64,000 nt of DNA. Origin: Rhynchospora pubera (taxonomy: Eukaryota > Streptophyta > Magnoliopsida > Poales > Cyperaceae). Every line of letters starts with the position of its first letter. Position 1 is the first letter of the stretch. The notes beneath the pieces were generated by a model. It did not search any database and had not been told where the DNA came from. It was given only the letters and a program-made list of their open reading frames with translations. This document shows, one piece after another, positions 50,359 through 62,498 of the stretch. The stretch spans positions 80,307,676 to 80,371,675 of the forward strand of contig CM051460.1 of assembly GCA_028095005.1 (NCBI GenBank), read 5' to 3'. Both the position numbers and the translations under genes were made by a program.

Positions 50359-53300
50359 CCCCCTCTTAAACTTAATTTCTTTGACATCCATCATCCCAAG
50401 AAGATTCTTGAATTTTTCAAACAACTTAATTGGCAACGGCTTTGTAAAAATATCGGCCACTTGATCTTCACTTTTCACATGAATTAGCTCAATATTCTTC
50501 ATCTTCACTTGCTCCCGAATAAAATGATATCTCACATCGATATGTTTGCTTCTTTCATGATGAACCGGATTTTTCGCCAACTCGATTGCCGACTTGCTAT
50601 CTAAATAGATTTGAGTAGCATCTTCTTGAGCAAAATTCATCTCCTTAAGTAGTTGCCTTAGCCATATTGCGTGACACACACATGTTGCCGCCGCAACATA
50701 TTCCGCGTCACATGTCGAAAGTGTCACGATTGGTTGTTTCTTTGAAAGCCAAGTGAAAGCCGTGTTGCCAACATAAAACACAAATCCCGAAGTACTTTTT
50801 CTATCATCCGTATCTCCGCCCCAATCACTATCTGAATAGCCACATACTCCAAAATCATTAGCGGAAGAATCATAAAACAAACCAAGCGATAAAGTACCTT
50901 GAATGTAGCGGAGAATCCGCTTAATGGCTTTCCAATGTGTTGTTCTCGGCTCCTCCATGAATCGACTCACTAGTCCGACCGCATATAAAATATCCGGCCG
51001 TGTACATGTCAAGTACCTCAAGCTACCAACAAGGCTTTTGTATAAAGTCGCGTCGATCACATTTTCTTTGTCATGACGAGACAACTTAACACCACATTCA
51101 ACCGGTGTACTAACCGGATTGCAATTCGCCATATTGAACCTCTTCAATACTTCTTTAGCATACGCTTCTTGTGAAATAAAAATTCCATCATCACTTTGTT
51201 TTATCTCAAAGCCAAGAAAGTAGGACATAAGTCCCAAATCGGTTATCTCAAATTCACGCATCATCGCTTTCTTAAACTCTTCAATCATTTCACCACTATT
51301 TCCCGTGAAAATCAAATCATCAACATACAATGCCACCACCAACATTTCTCCATTTTTGACCTTCACATATAGTGCATGCTCATATGGACATTGCACAAAA
51401 CCGTGTGACTTAAAGTATTGATCAATTCGGGTATTCCAAGCCCGAGGTGCTTGTTTTAATCCATACAACGCTTTCTTTAATTTTAAAACTTTACCTTCAT
51501 TGCCTTTCTTCACATACCCGAGGGGTTGCTCGACATAAACCTCTTCTTCAAGAATGCCATTTAGAAATGCCGACTTGACATCCATTTGAAAAATGCGCCA
51601 TTTTGATTGAGCCGCAAGTGAAATGATAAGTCGAATAGACTCCATGCGAGCGACTGGTGCAAACACCTCTTCATAGTCAATTCCCTCCTTTTGCTTGTAA
51701 CCTTTGGCCACCAATCTCGCTTTGTACTTGTCGATTTCACCTTGCGGATTCATTTTCTTCTTATACACCCATTTCACTCCGATCGCTTTATGACCTTTGG
51801 GAAGAGAAGTTAGCTCCCATGTGTCATTTTTCTCAATTGCTCGCATCTCTTCATTCATAGCATCACACCACTTATCATCTTTAATTGCCTCTTCGAAAGA
51901 GATATTTTCGCCTTGTGCCAATAAACACACTAGATGCAACTCGCTTGTTTCCTCGTATAAGTCTTGCATGCTTCTCGTTTTTGGTGTTCTTGGATCGTCG
52001 TCCAATGGACCAAATCGTCTTGTCGTTGTGGTGGTTGCATTTGTCGGTGTAGGAATTATGATCACCGGCTCTTCATTTGCTTCTTTGTGTGCCACTTCTT
52101 GCATAGCACTCCAATCCCACATGCTTTCTTCATTTACCTGCACATCACGACTGACACGCATTTTTTTGGTAAGTGGATCATAAAGTTTATATGCTTTCGA
52201 CCTCTCATCATAACCAACAAATATCAACTTTGAACTTTTGTCATCCAACTTCTCTCGCTTTTGATCCGGTACATGTGCATATGCAATGCTACCAAATACT
52301 TTCAAATGAGCCACCGTCGGTTTTGAACCGCTCCAAGCTTCTTGCGGTGTCATATTCTCCAAACTTATTGTTTTGCACCGATTTTGCAAGTAGACGGCAC
52401 AATCAACCGCCTCGGCCCAAAATTCCTTTGGCATACTTTTGGTTTTGATCATGCTACGAACCATGTCGAGAATGGTTCGATTCTTGCGCTCCGCAACTCC
52501 ATTTTGTTGTGGTGAATATGGCGCCGTCAAGAGACGCCGAATACCATTTGCTTCACAATAAGAATTAAATTCTCGCGAGGTAAACTCGCCTCCTCGATCC
52601 GATCTCAAAGCCTTGATATAAAAACCACTTTGCTTCTCAACAAAAACACGAAACTTCTTAAAAATGCCAAAAGCTTCCGACTTTTCTTTCAAAAAATACA
52701 CCCAAGTTTTTCGAGAGAAATCATCAATAAAAGTTATAAAATATCGGTTCTCACCAAATGAGCTCGGCTTTATCGGTCCACAAATGTCGGTATGCACCAA
52801 CTCGAGAGGCTTTTTTGCTCTATATTCCGCCTTACTCGGAAAGCTAGTTCTTGCATGTTTTCCGAGTACGCACCCTTCACAAATCTTACCGGGCATATTA
52901 ATTGTTGGCAACCCAAATACTATCTTTTTGCTGGCCATTTCCTTCAATCCTCCAAAATTCACATGCCCGAATCTCAAATGCCACCGCCAAGTTTCATCTT
53001 CTACACAAGCTTTCAAATATTTTGCACGAGTATTTTCCAAATTCAATTTAAACATTCTATTTTTAGCCATCTCAACTTGTGCTAATAACCGATTATTTTG
53101 GTCCCGCAAATAAAGAACTCTTTCTTTCATGAAAATCGAATAACCTCTTTCCATTAATTGTCCCAAGCTCAAAATATTGGTTTTCATTTCCGGCACATAA
53201 TAGACATTTGAAATGAACTTTTGAGTCCCATTTTTTAATTCAATCAAAATGTTACCTTGACCTTCAACGCGCACTTTAGAAGCATCGCCAAATGAAACAT

Positions 53301-54411
53301 GGCCATTTGCTATCTCCTCCATATCACTAAACATATGCTTGTACCCGCACATGTGATTGCTTGCACCCGTATCAAGGTACCACACTTTCTCATTTTCGGG
53401 GCTATTCTCTTTGCTTGCCAAAAGCACTACACCATTAGTCTCCGTTTCATCTTTACTTGCAAAGTTTACATTTTCCTCCACCTTTTTTTCATTGTAACAT
53501 TCCCATGCATAATGACCAAATTTTCTACAATTATAACATTCAATATTTGACTTACTTGAGCGGCCGCCTCGACCGCGTCCTCTACCACGCGAGTTGTTGT
53601 AACTCCTTTCTTCTTTCTCATCATTTTCACTTTGTCCTCGACCACGACCTCTTCCGCGACCACGACCACCACGGCCACGACCGCGACCGCGACCTCGACC
53701 GCGACCTCGCTCACTATAACTCGACTTCTCTTCTTTTATTGTTGCCTTCACTTGCAACGCTTCTTCTAGCAATTCTTGCTTCTTCTTTTTCTTTCTTTGT
53801 TCATGAGCCTCCAAAGAACTCGAGAGTTCGTCGATGGTCATCTCCTCTAAATTTTTAGACTCCTCAATCGCGCACACCACATTTTCAAAATTATCGGTTA
53901 AAGACCGAAGTATTTTCTCTACCACTCTTGTATCGGATAGAGTTTCACCATTCGTCTTCAATTGGTTGACAACGGTTTGTATTCTTGTGATGTAGTCGGA
54001 TACACCTTCCGACTCTTTCATTCTCATTGATTCGAGCTCGCCACGAAGAGTTTGTAGCCGAACTTGCTTAACTCGCTCGGCACCTTTGTACGCATTCTTT
54101 AGGATATCCCAAGCATCCTTTGAGTTTTGCGCACCGGCTATCTTCTCAAAGCCGGACTCGTCAACCGCTTGATAAATTATGTAGAGTGCGGTTTTATCCT
54201 TCTTGCGCGACTCCTTCAAAACCTTCAATACATTCGCCGCCAAATTGTCCGTTTTGTCGTGCTCCTCATAGCCTCCATCAACAATCTCCCATACATCTTG
54301 TGCACCGAGTAAAGCCTTCATTTGTATACTCCATTTGTCGTAGTTAGTTTTCGAGAGTCGTGGACATGAGAATTGTCCAACTCCACCAAACATTGACTTG
54401 CCGTCTCCCAT
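50353..54411 (-). CDS. Copia Gag-Pol polyprotein, intact
   Basis: A 1352-residue frame without stops, starting at an ATG that adjoins the primer-binding site. Approximate domains: UBN2-type Gag 50-180; arginine/glycine-rich tract 235-284; zinc knuckle [14 protein letters not shown] 292-305; aspartic protease DTGA 347-350; integrase zinc site H478, H483, C511, C514; integrase catalytic D542, D605, E641 with 35 residues between the last two; reverse transcriptase about 870-1110 with D944 and YVDD 1029-1032; RNase H about 1190-1320 with D1194, E1237 and D1271. Key catalytic residues are all present. This length is usual for plant copia. The lineage is not settled; it resembles the TNT1-94-annotated elements common in dicots (Ivana/Oryco or Tork). 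The RG-rich tract between Gag and the zinc knuckle is unusually long and regular. Confidence 0.95.
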   Translation of the reverse strand: MGDGKSMFGGVGQFSCPRLSKTNYDKWSIQMKALLGAQDVWEIVDGGYEEHDKTDNLAANVLKVLKESRKKDKTALYIIYQAVDESGFEKIAGAQNSKDAWDILKNAYKGAERVKQVRLQTLRGELESMRMKESEGVSDYITRIQTVVNQLKTNGETLSDTRVVEKILRSLTDNFENVVCAIEESKNLEEMTIDELSSSLEAHEQRKKKKKQELLEEALQVKATIKEEKSSYSERGRGRGRGRGRGRGGRGRGRGRGRGQSENDEKEERSYNNSRGRGRGRGGRSSKSNIECYNCRKFGHYAWECYNEKKVEENVNFASKDETETNGVVLLASKENSPENEKVWYLDTGASNHMCGYKHMFSDMEEIANGHVSFGDASKVRVEGQGNILIELKNGTQKFISNVYYVPEMKTNILSLGQLMERGYSIFMKERVLYLRDQNNRLLAQVEMAKNRMFKLNLENTRAKYLKACVEDETWRWHLRFGHVNFGGLKEMASKKIVFGLPTINMPGKICEGCVLGKHARTSFPSKAEYRAKKPLELVHTDICGPIKPSSFGENRYFITFIDDFSRKTWVYFLKEKSEAFGIFKKFRVFVEKQSGFYIKALRSDRGGEFTSREFNSYCEANGIRRLLTAPYSPQQNGVAERKNRTILDMVRSMIKTKSMPKEFWAEAVDCAVYLQNRCKTISLENMTPQEAWSGSKPTVAHLKVFGSIAYAHVPDQKREKLDDKSSKLIFVGYDERSKAYKLYDPLTKKMRVSRDVQVNEESMWDWSAMQEVAHKEANEEPVIIIPTPTNATTTTTRRFGPLDDDPRTPKTRSMQDLYEETSELHLVCLLAQGENISFEEAIKDDKWCDAMNEEMRAIEKNDTWELTSLPKGHKAIGVKWVYKKKMNPQGEIDKYKARLVAKGYKQKEGIDYEEVFAPVARMESIRLIISLAAQSKWRIFQMDVKSAFLNGILEEEVYVEQPLGYVKKGNEGKVLKLKKALYGLKQAPRAWNTRIDQYFKSHGFVQCPYEHALYVKVKNGEMLVVALYVDDLIFTGNSGEMIEEFKKAMMREFEITDLGLMSYFLGFEIKQSDDGIFISQEAYAKEVLKRFNMANCNPVSTPVECGVKLSRHDKENVIDATLYKSLVGSLRYLTCTRPDILYAVGLVSRFMEEPRTTHWKAIKRILRYIQGTLSLGLFYDSSANDFGVCGYSDSDWGGDTDDRKSTSGFVFYVGNTAFTWLSKKQPIVTLSTCDAEYVAAATCVCHAIWLRQLLKEMNFAQEDATQIYLDSKSAIELAKNPVHHERSKHIDVRYHFIREQVKMKNIELIHVKSEDQVADIFTKPLPIKLFEKFKNLLGMMDVKEIKFKRGC
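50359..50369 (-). promoter_or_regulatory. Polypurine tract of the copia element
   Basis: The minus strand reads TTAAGAGGGGG directly before the 3' LTR (TGTTAA...), the expected plus-strand primer. It overlaps the last codons of the polyprotein. Confidence 0.85.
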
Positions 54412-54427
54412 GGCTCTGATACCACTA
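54411..54427 (-). promoter_or_regulatory. Primer-binding site of the copia element
   Basis: The minus strand reads TAGTGGTATCAGAGCCA just inside the 5' LTR; TGGTATCAGAGC is complementary to the 3' end of initiator methionine tRNA. The polyprotein ATG starts at its edge. Confidence 0.92.
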
Positions 54428-54705
54428 TGTTAGAAATAATCACTTCTAATATTTTAGATAAATATTTTGGTGGAGGGAGAGATAAGATAAACACTCAACA
54501 ACAGAATTTTTTTTCATTCTCTCTTACTTTTTTCATACAACAATAGTCTCCTTATATAGACCTAATCACATTTAATAATATTTAATTACTCAATAATCTA
54601 GGTGCATGTATTACATAACTCAAGATGAACCTAGATTCTCTACACACCTCTTTGATTTACTAATCTAATTATTATTTGACCATTTAATTAAGTTTACATT
54701 TAACA
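54428..54705 (-). repeat. 5' LTR of the copia element
   Basis: 278 bp with TG/CA ends, directly before the primer-binding site in the minus-strand sense. Confidence 0.95.
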
Positions 54706-57700
54706 GCGGGAGAGTTGAGTTTGAAGTTGCCTTAAGCGACACGTTATATGCAGTGTCATTTGTGCTCCAGTATGTTCCCCACCCCGGGTATAATTTAGAT
54801 GGTACAATATTGTGGTACAATGGGACTCCTTGAGCAATTATATCAAACTCCCTACGATCAGTGCGTCGTATGTCCTGGATCTCAGAAATGTAAAGAATTA
54901 TTAGAAACAGACTGGATTTACTGCTCCACGCCCAGTACACATCAAGGGATTGTTCTGTACTTGAAGTGATGGCGGCAGTTTGCATCACGATAGAGGGAAT
55001 TCCAAAGTCTGTGTCATTTTTAACCAGAGTGGAGTTGGTTGAGATAGCTGTCCATGAGCCCAAATCCGGTCATAGGGATCATCAGGGTACCTAATTTTGT
55101 TTTTCAATCAAGTGGTGGAACAAGAATATATGTGAGTGATGACCAAACTTTTACTATTATTTTGATTGAATAGCTTATGAATGAACCAGATCAAAAACGT
55201 GGTTTTTTCTTTTAATTTCTTTGCTGTGTTCCAGTATCTAAATTTGGAGGGGATAGGGAGCGACGTTAGGTCAAGTTCTCACCTAGTCTTGCTCCATAAC
55301 TTCAAATAAAGAGGGATGCATGAAAGAAAAGTAAAAACTTAATCTCCAAATGACTTTTCTTTTGTAATTCCAAATTTGAGGTGTAAGAGTTTATCCTACT
55401 CAAACTTTCCTCCTTCCCGTTCTAAAATTATACTGGAGCAGAACGATAGATGAATTTAGTGAATTCATATTTATTTTCCCCAATAATTTTGGACCTGCTA
55501 CAGAATCACACGATTCGGTTGAAATCGAATCCTGATGGACATAAATTTTACACTGAACTTGAATCTTGTTCATAATTTTAAATTAGTGGTCCAGAATTAT
55601 GTCCGGTTATAAAATTTAATCTACAGAAGAATTTTTTCCTATTATTATTATGTTGATGATGATGTAAATTATTGAAGGTCAAACAAAATTTTCTGGAGAA
55701 CATTAAAAATAGTTATCCATAAACAAACAAAAGCTGACAACCAATAAGTAATTTTTTTGGTTTTTGAAGAAACCACCAATAAGTAATTAATAGCTTGTTG
55801 TCCTCTTTTCTTTTTTTCTCTTGTGGTGTTAATTTAGCATGTTTACCTTAGTTGATAGCTTGCTCCAATGTTGTACCTTCTATGCGAAACCAATGATTGC
55901 GTAGCATTTGCATCTTTATAAAAGGTCGTCTCCATTTGCCGTAGTTCTAGTGTAGAGATAAACGGAGTGCCAAGATTCTTATCAATGAGGCAAACTTGTA
56001 GGTAGTCAGAAGGGGCTATGGCAATAATCTCCGTGAAGAATGCACCATTTGGACTAGGTATGTTAACCGTGTACCAAAAATTGACTCCCAAATAGAGATA
56101 AAAAATCGGAGGGTGATTTTTATTATCATAGTTTCCGTACATAAATGTTGCTCTTAGAAAGTACTTTGATTGTGCTGATAAGGATCTTAAGGTATAGCAA
56201 TTTCGGGTTCCATTGGGAAAACTCCTGACGGTCAGAAGTTGCTTGAGTAGATCATTAGAGGCATATTTGGAGGCAATTTTGTAGTTCACTCCGGTATCGA
56301 TGAATTGATCATCAGACACATAAACCAACCCAGTATCAACATCAGTGATATTAGATTTTTCAGGAAGTCCACAATCAATGTTTATAAAAGTACCTGCAAA
56401 GGGGAACGAATATTATATTCTTTTAGCAACATAAAAAAAAGTATGAGAAACTTGGAACACCCTCCAGTACTGTCATTGAAAAATCATATATCATTCATAC
56501 ATTGCAAAGAAAATTTATTATCATCATATGTCAACTGCACTTCAAAAGACAATAATAATTAGCTATGCTTGAGAACAATAATATTAATTACTCGTTTGCA
56601 ACAATTTAACATAGATAAATTCTGCGGTATATCAAAATTTCTATGGGTTTTTTTTCTCAATAAAAAAAATCATTCGGTCAACATTATGAATGAATAAATG
56701 ATTTGAATAAAAATAGGACAAATCAAAATAAAAAAATTTGGTAAATGCAGAAGACGTGCCCTTTTATAATATAATAATAAAGAACTCCAGATTTCTAAGT
56801 TGTTAAAAGTATAAAGCTTTGCTTACGATATTACAAAGGACAGCATATATAAGCCATTTATATTTTTAACACAAAAATTACTGATTATTCAATTATTTGA
56901 AATGGTACGGACATTCTTTAATAACTATCTTGTTTTTCGGTTGGACATTTGGTACGACGCAGTCTTTTGCAGAGACTACAGGGCATGAAATTAACCATCA
57001 CAATATTTTAATTATTTTCATATTTTTCTAATTATGTTTAAAATTATCCAAATTCACGTTTATATTAATTGGCATGCCCGGGGTTCTTATATGCTAATAA
57101 ATGTATTAAAATACTGAGATTGTCTAAAGTACACTCTGACATACGCGGCCGGATCGTCCCCGTATGCTGGAATTATTTTCGAAATCTAAAATTCAAATAG
57201 TCGATCTGAACCATTTAAGTTGTTATGTATTTTGAAATCTTTTGGGAGACCAAATTTTATATTTTTTCCGAATTCTTTTTTATATATTATGATATTTTCA
57301 AAAAACACTACTATAATGGAGTATTATTTCATGCCTTCCAATTTGAAAATAGCATAATATTTAGTAAAATATTTGAAAAAATATAAAATTTGGCTCCTAA
57401 GATATTTCAATATGAATAGCAACTTGAACAATTCAGATTGATTGTTTGAATTTTATATTGCAAAAATGACTCCGACATATATTATACGAGGACAATCGTA
57501 TGCCGAGAGTGTACTTGAGCCCAATCCCTTAAAATACATTTCCATGCGTGTTAAGCAAATCACTAGTATTAAGAGAAAAATTAAATAACGAACATTGAAC
57601 AGAAGTTATTACAAATAATGCAGGAATTTATTGGATAACAGTAAATAAAGACGTACAACAACATACATAAAGGAAAAAAAAAAAAAGATGTGGTAATAAG

Positions 57701-57864
57701 CTAACAATACCGTCGGAATCATTCTGGCTATCAACACTTGTAGAAGATACAAATATCACCAGAAGAAGAATGAACCATAAATCCATTCTCTTGGAGGCGA
57801 CTTCCAGTTTTCTCCTCCTCTTCAGGAGTTACTGGGAGCGAAGACTCATTTTATGATGGTACTA

Positions 57865-58348
57865 GCTGGTTGACAAAAAACTAAGCAAAGTCTATTGATT
57901 GAATAAAAAAAGAACGAAAATATAGATAAACCTTAGCAAAGCAATTAAGGACAGCACGTTGATACAGAACGTAATAAAAAATGGCGTCAACGACCTAGTA
58001 TTTTCATTCGTTGGATGTGCACCCTTATCTATATATATATATTGAAAAGTCGTCATAGTATTGAACCGGATACAAAAATAATATTCTTGGTAAAATAAAA
58101 TAAAAATTAAATAACTGACTTGACACCATCTATGGGCTCCCTGGCTATGTTTCTCTTTTCTTACATTAATTTCTCCATTAAGCATAGCACCTAGCCATCT
58201 TTATTTCGGCGCAGTACGTAACTGCTGATGGAATGAACTTCGGGTAGTTATGGTCACGTAGAAGCAGTGGCGGATCCAAATGAGGACAAGTCCCCACACG
58301 TGCCCGGTCTTGGTTTCCCAAAATTGAGGTCTGATATAAAATTGGAAG
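57865..58348. other. 5' flank of RLK-4 and spacer
   Basis: AT-rich. Contains TTGACA motifs but no clear W-box cluster like that of RLK-2. No gene is seen. Confidence 0.4.
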
Positions 58349-58681
58349 TAGGGGTGTCAATTTGGTACCGTTTCGAACGTTTCCGTTCGGACGGAACGGA
58401 ACGGAAACGGAAGGAAAATTGGTTAGGTTTTCAGAGACGGAACGGAAACGGAACAGGTGGTATGGCACGTTAATGTTCCGTTCTACCGAAAAATGACTGA
58501 AATAATTGGAAAATAGATTGAAATCAGTGAAAAATAAAGAACGGAACGGCTAAACGGAACAGTTTCTGTTCCGTTTTACGAAACGGAACGGAAACGGAAT
58601 GAATTTCATTTCCGTGTGCTGGAACGGAACGGAAAACGGAACACCCTGTTCCGCTTCCGTATTTAACGTTTGACACCCCTG
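58349..58681. mobile_element. hAT-type MITE filled with ggaacgg repeats
   Basis: The 333-bp element begins taggggtgtcaa and ends ttgacacccctg. The flanking 8-mers attggaag (58341-58348) and attcgaag (58682-58689) match at seven of eight positions. The termini and 8-bp duplication fit hAT. Both flanks of the interior are dense in cggaacggaa/ttccgttccg words. Confidence 0.8.
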
Positions 58682-61600
58682 ATTCGAAGGACGAAGGAGT
58701 CGTGCCCGGGCCCGGGCTAGTTTCACACTAGTGCCTAGCCTTGCTAATCTTGATGCAATTCGTCTCAACCAAAAAAGATAAAACCTTGTTTTATATTCCT
58801 TAAATTGGTGAACGAACTTCGGAGTCGTATCCTCCGATGGTTAATAGTGGACGTCTAATAATTTCAGCCTTCTGATCTAAATCAATGGCCGAATCTGAAA
58901 TCCATCCAAAAAAAGAAAAAGAAAAATGGGAGTGTACGCTTCGTATAATGTCTACGTCTCTTCCTTTTCCGATATTGAAATCCAATTCGCGCGCAAACCC
59001 TCTCACCCCTTTCCAAAATTGCGATTCATTCTCTTCTCTTCTTTTCTCTCCGCCCACACACGAAAAATTTGTCAGCGATTCATTCTCTTCTCTTCTCTTC
59101 GCCCACACACGGAGATTTTGTCAGCGATTCATTCTCTTCTCTTCTCTTCTCTTCGCCCACACACAGAGATTCGCTCTCTTTCGCCGACATCCAAAAGGTG
59201 CGATTCTCCTCTTCTGACCATGGAAGTAACAACAGTTCAAACTTCTGTTTTCTTACATAAAGGACATGTTCAATTAACCACAGTAAAATAACAATGGACA
59301 GAAACCAGATGAGCTGTTTAATAGGCAATGGCCATTAAATTAGTTGATAGCGATATTTACATAAATTGCAATTAGTTTAATTTTGGATTTACTCATGAAA
59401 TAGTCTCGTAATTGACTCTCTACTCTCGAAATTGATATTGCAAATTCAATTGGTACCTCTTGAACAAGAAACGACTGTCAGTATGGTCAAAGAAAATAGA
59501 ACTAAGGAGTTTGTCGACAACTATAAAATAGAAATTAGTTTTATGCCATCAAAATAATAGAAATTAAAAATTAGTTTTATATCATGACTAAACGATAAAT
59601 TTTTTTTATGCCACTTCAAACAATAGATTTTAGTTTTATGCCATCAAAAAATAGGGATGACAATTCTACCCTTTTTAAATATACCACTATAAAATAAACA
59701 AATTAGAGATATGCCATCTCAGAAGATAAAATTAATTTTATGTCATTACAAATCAATAAATATTAATTTTATGCCACTAGAAAATAATAAAATTATTCTA
59801 GTCCACTATTTATAGTGGCATAAATCTAGTTGGTATCAATGATATGATTCTAATTTCTAAATAAAAGGGGATTAAAATAAGCCTCAAATTTTACACGCAA
59901 CGTCACAGCATCAAAATCAATCATATAAAAAAGAATTCAAAAATGAGAAATTTAAATGATAGTGAATACTTTAATGATTTTCATAATCTCTCACGCTCAC
60001 TAACCATTCATGGAGGATTAGCATATTAATTTTATTGTTTACGTTGTTATTTTGAAAAGTTAAAACTAGCTTTATAATTTTATATTTTTATTCCCCTCCT
60101 TTATTTCATTGGTATTGTGGTAGACGATGCATTAATTTTTCCATCCGTCTATCATGGAGCATTAACTTTGCCATTCATAATCTCTCACGTAACTTCATAG
60201 CCATTTTCATAGAGTTTGATAATACAATTTTATTTTTACCATCAAACTCATTACACAACCCGTCAGTTTTTTTAGGGTTTGTTTTTTTTAATGAGGGGCA
60301 ATTTGCTCATTAAAGAAAAATAATGACAAGTTTCGTAATCTTTTTCATCTTAGCATTTTTTTAACCAGTCCCAACACTTGATTCTATTTAAATGCGTTTC
60401 TCATTTTACCCAGTTTTTTGTATTTACTTTTTCTACCTCTTCACATTTTATTAAATAAAATGAATTCTTACTAGTCTTAAATTTTATTTTTGATTCTTTT
60501 CTAATTCTCGTTTTATTTTTAGATTTATTCTACACTTGAAGCTTCTTAAAGCTATTTGTTTTTATTCTTCAAATCCTATACAAATTGTTCAATATTTATG
60601 TGTTTTCTACGACAATCCTGAGCAACATGGCTTGAATACTTGATTTATAATATAAAATTGAAAGATGATGAATATCATTCAATTTTTTTAAAAAAAATTA
60701 TGATCAAATATTTTATGTTTCTCCTCAGCTTGTTACTTTTGCTTTTTTTTTTTTTTTTTTTGGGCAATCAGCTGTAGCAATGAGGATAAAATTATTTTCT
60801 AATAGAAAATAATCAGGGCCATAAACTTAGAATGAAAACAATGAGACCTAAATTTATTAAATGTGTTTATGTACAATATATATAATATTTAAAAGTTAAA
60901 TATATTACTTATTAAAAAATAAATATATTTAATTTTATTGTGTCCGGACATAAAAAATTCTAAATCCGCCGCTGGACATTGAGGTGCTTAGGTGAATCGC
61001 TCATGAGCAAATGTGTTCTCGGAAGAGATAGTGAGAACCGAGCTGGTGTAGAATAAGGAGAGATGAGGGGAGTTGAGTAGGAACCGAAGACAGAAACAGT
61101 GTTACAGTGTCTGCAGTGGCAAAGTCAGGATTGAAGAATGGCGGTGTCAAAATCTGACTAAATAAAATTGAGAACCAAGAGAATTACAAGTTTAAGTATT
61201 AATTACCTAAAATAATACAAGCAACCATTAATCTTTCTTAACTAAAGCATCATTGAGCATAATATTTTGAGCCTAGAGGAGGCCCATGAAACTTAACTAT
61301 GTAAATTTATCTTAATAAATTAACATATGATTGAAACATTTTCTAATTATTAGGGGGGACTGGCAAGGCTATGTCTTCGTCATTGAGTAACTGTGTGGAG
61401 ATTGGAGACGGAAGTTTCTCAAATGGGATCTGGCCATGCGCATCCCAACCGTCCAATCTATGATGGATGTCCCGTGAACTATACCAGATTGATAAATCCA
61501 AAAAAATTTAATAGTTGATATCGAATCGGACAGCTAGAATGGGTGCGCTGCATCGTCCCACGTAGGACATGATTTGGATTCAAAGTTTCTAGGTTAGATC

Positions 61601-61728
61601 AGGGATATTTTTGTCATTTGTAAAATTTTGGCGTGTATTGCAAGTTTAAGCCGTGTAAAAAGCAGCTCGTTGTTCCCATATATATTGCTTCCAATTTCCA
61701 TGTACTCTCTCTGCCGGGAGATACTTTG
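58682..61728. other. Spacer between RLK-5 and RLK-4
   Basis: No gene I can support. It contains the minisatellite at 59021-59171; a diverged family of short ttatgccat/ttagttttatgccatc words at about 59530-59860; and long AT-rich stretches, including a T run at 60743-60761. Confidence 0.4.
59021..59171 (+). repeat. Minisatellite of about 50 bp, three copies
   Basis: Copies start at 59021, 59075 and 59124, each reading gcgattcattctcttctctt and then cgcccacacac. Spacing varies (54 and 49 bp) with the number of cttct units. It lies in a pyrimidine-rich plus-strand region that could be an old untranslated leader. Confidence 0.85.
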
Positions 61729-61896
61729 GGGGGCGTTTGGATGAGGTTGGAATAGGTGGGAATTGCAAATTCCCGGAATTTCTTATGCCAAATTTATTAT
61801 AAACAATCCAAACTCTTCACAAAGTTACACACTTCCCAATAAATTTATGCCTAGAATTGGCTATTCCCCCAATTTCCAACCCATCCAAACGACCCC
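61729..61896. mobile_element. PIF/Harbinger-like MITE, copy 2
   Basis: The 168-bp element starts gggggcgtttggatg, ends catccaaacgacccc, and is flanked by ttg at 61726-61728 and 61897-61899. Its reverse complement aligns with the 20024-20189 copy through the shared aaatttattgggaagtgtgt segment. Confidence 0.78.
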
Positions 61897-62178
61897 TTGG
61901 ACAACATAATTTTTTCTTTTGGACAACCAGATTTTTTTATTAAATGTCTAAATTATCCTTCTAAGAAATTAATTGCGATTTTTCTGACTAAACTAAACCT
62001 AGTCAGTTTCTTCTCCCCTCTCTAAAAAAAATTAACTATGTTATTTGTTTTTTTTTTAAATTTGTCAGTCCAAATATGTTGCTCCAACAAAAAATCATGT
62101 TCCCCGAAGCACCTCCCACCTCTGCGCCCGCGCCCTCCCATCCCTCCACACTTTCTCTCCTCTCCGCGACTCAGAACT
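61897..62178. other. GC-rich lead-in to duplicated block copy 3
   Basis: It turns from AT-rich to GC- and pyrimidine-rich (about 62090-62178, ctctgcgcccgcgccctccc), as before copy 1. Open frames here are compositional; no gene is recognised. Confidence 0.35.
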
Positions 62179-62498
62179 GGAGCAGAGCTATCTCTCGGCA
62201 CTTTTCGCTCAAAGGATAAGGCAAATAGACATCGATGCCTCTCTCTCTCTCTCTCTAGCTGCTGCGACTCAGAGACTGGCAATATCTTCAATTGAAATCG
62301 TGGCGTGGAAGTCTTCGATTGGACGGTCTGTGAGATTAATTAATCTGGTCACATTGCAAATTTTCTTTCAATTTTCCATAGATTCTTTTAATGGTAGTGC
62401 TAAGTTTGACGGAATCCGGAATTTGAAGTCTCAAGGTGCTATAAATTGAACAAAGGGGAAGCTCTCAAAGTTTGATCAAGGTGTCCATGCTGTATCAG
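62179..62498 (+). other. Duplicated plus-strand block, copy 3 (downstream of RLK-5)
   Basis: It opens ggagcagagctatctctcgg, includes a (CT)n run at 62239-62256, keeps cttcgattggacg before gtctgtgag, and ends ctgtatcag followed by gtaatt. It is similar to copies at 31119 and 42869. The conserved splice-like ends suggest a transcribed origin; the product is unknown. Confidence 0.4.

Larger units (their letters stand above)
50080..54705 (-). mobile_element. Complete Ty1-copia retrotransposon in a malectin exon of RLK-4
   Basis: The 4626-bp element is flanked by perfect 5-bp duplications (gcggg at 50075-50079 and 54706-54710). The LTRs (279 and 278 bp) differ by two substitutions and one T in a homopolymer, about 0.7 percent, so insertion was recent. 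The primer-binding site, polypurine tract and an uninterrupted polyprotein are all present in the order Gag, protease, integrase, reverse transcriptase, RNase H that defines copia elements. It looks structurally autonomous. Its orientation is the same as the host gene. Confidence 0.96.
43591..57786 (-). pseudogene. RLK-4: malectin-like LRR receptor kinase, multiply disrupted
   Basis: Exons: 57711-57786, 55847-56393, 50006-55090 (split by a copia element at 50080-54705), 48742-48880, 48580-48651, 48298-48369, 48135-48218, 46003-46147, 45266-45615, 44964-45090, 44793-44852, 44363-44523, 43591-44056. Lesions: the copia insertion; a 13-nt deficit near 55060 that shifts frame at the start of the second malectin exon; a 1-nt deletion near 46064 in the transmembrane exon; and a 29-nt deletion near 44440 that removes the IADFGLS segment with its Mg-binding DFG and shifts frame. 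The signal peptide (MDLWFILLLVIFVSSTSVDS), the glycine loop GTGGFG, VAVK and the last kinase exon are preserved. It is the closest relative of RLK-3, and its introns serve as empty-site controls for RLK-3's insertions. Confidence 0.9.

Noticed and set aside
51657..54347. Several plus-strand open frames opposite the copia polyprotein
   Set aside because: They are antisense shadows of the intact minus-strand polyprotein with no recognisable domains.
61980..62295. Short plus- and minus-strand frames in the GC-rich patch
   Set aside because: They overlap the duplicated block, are not conserved between its three copies, and have low-complexity composition.
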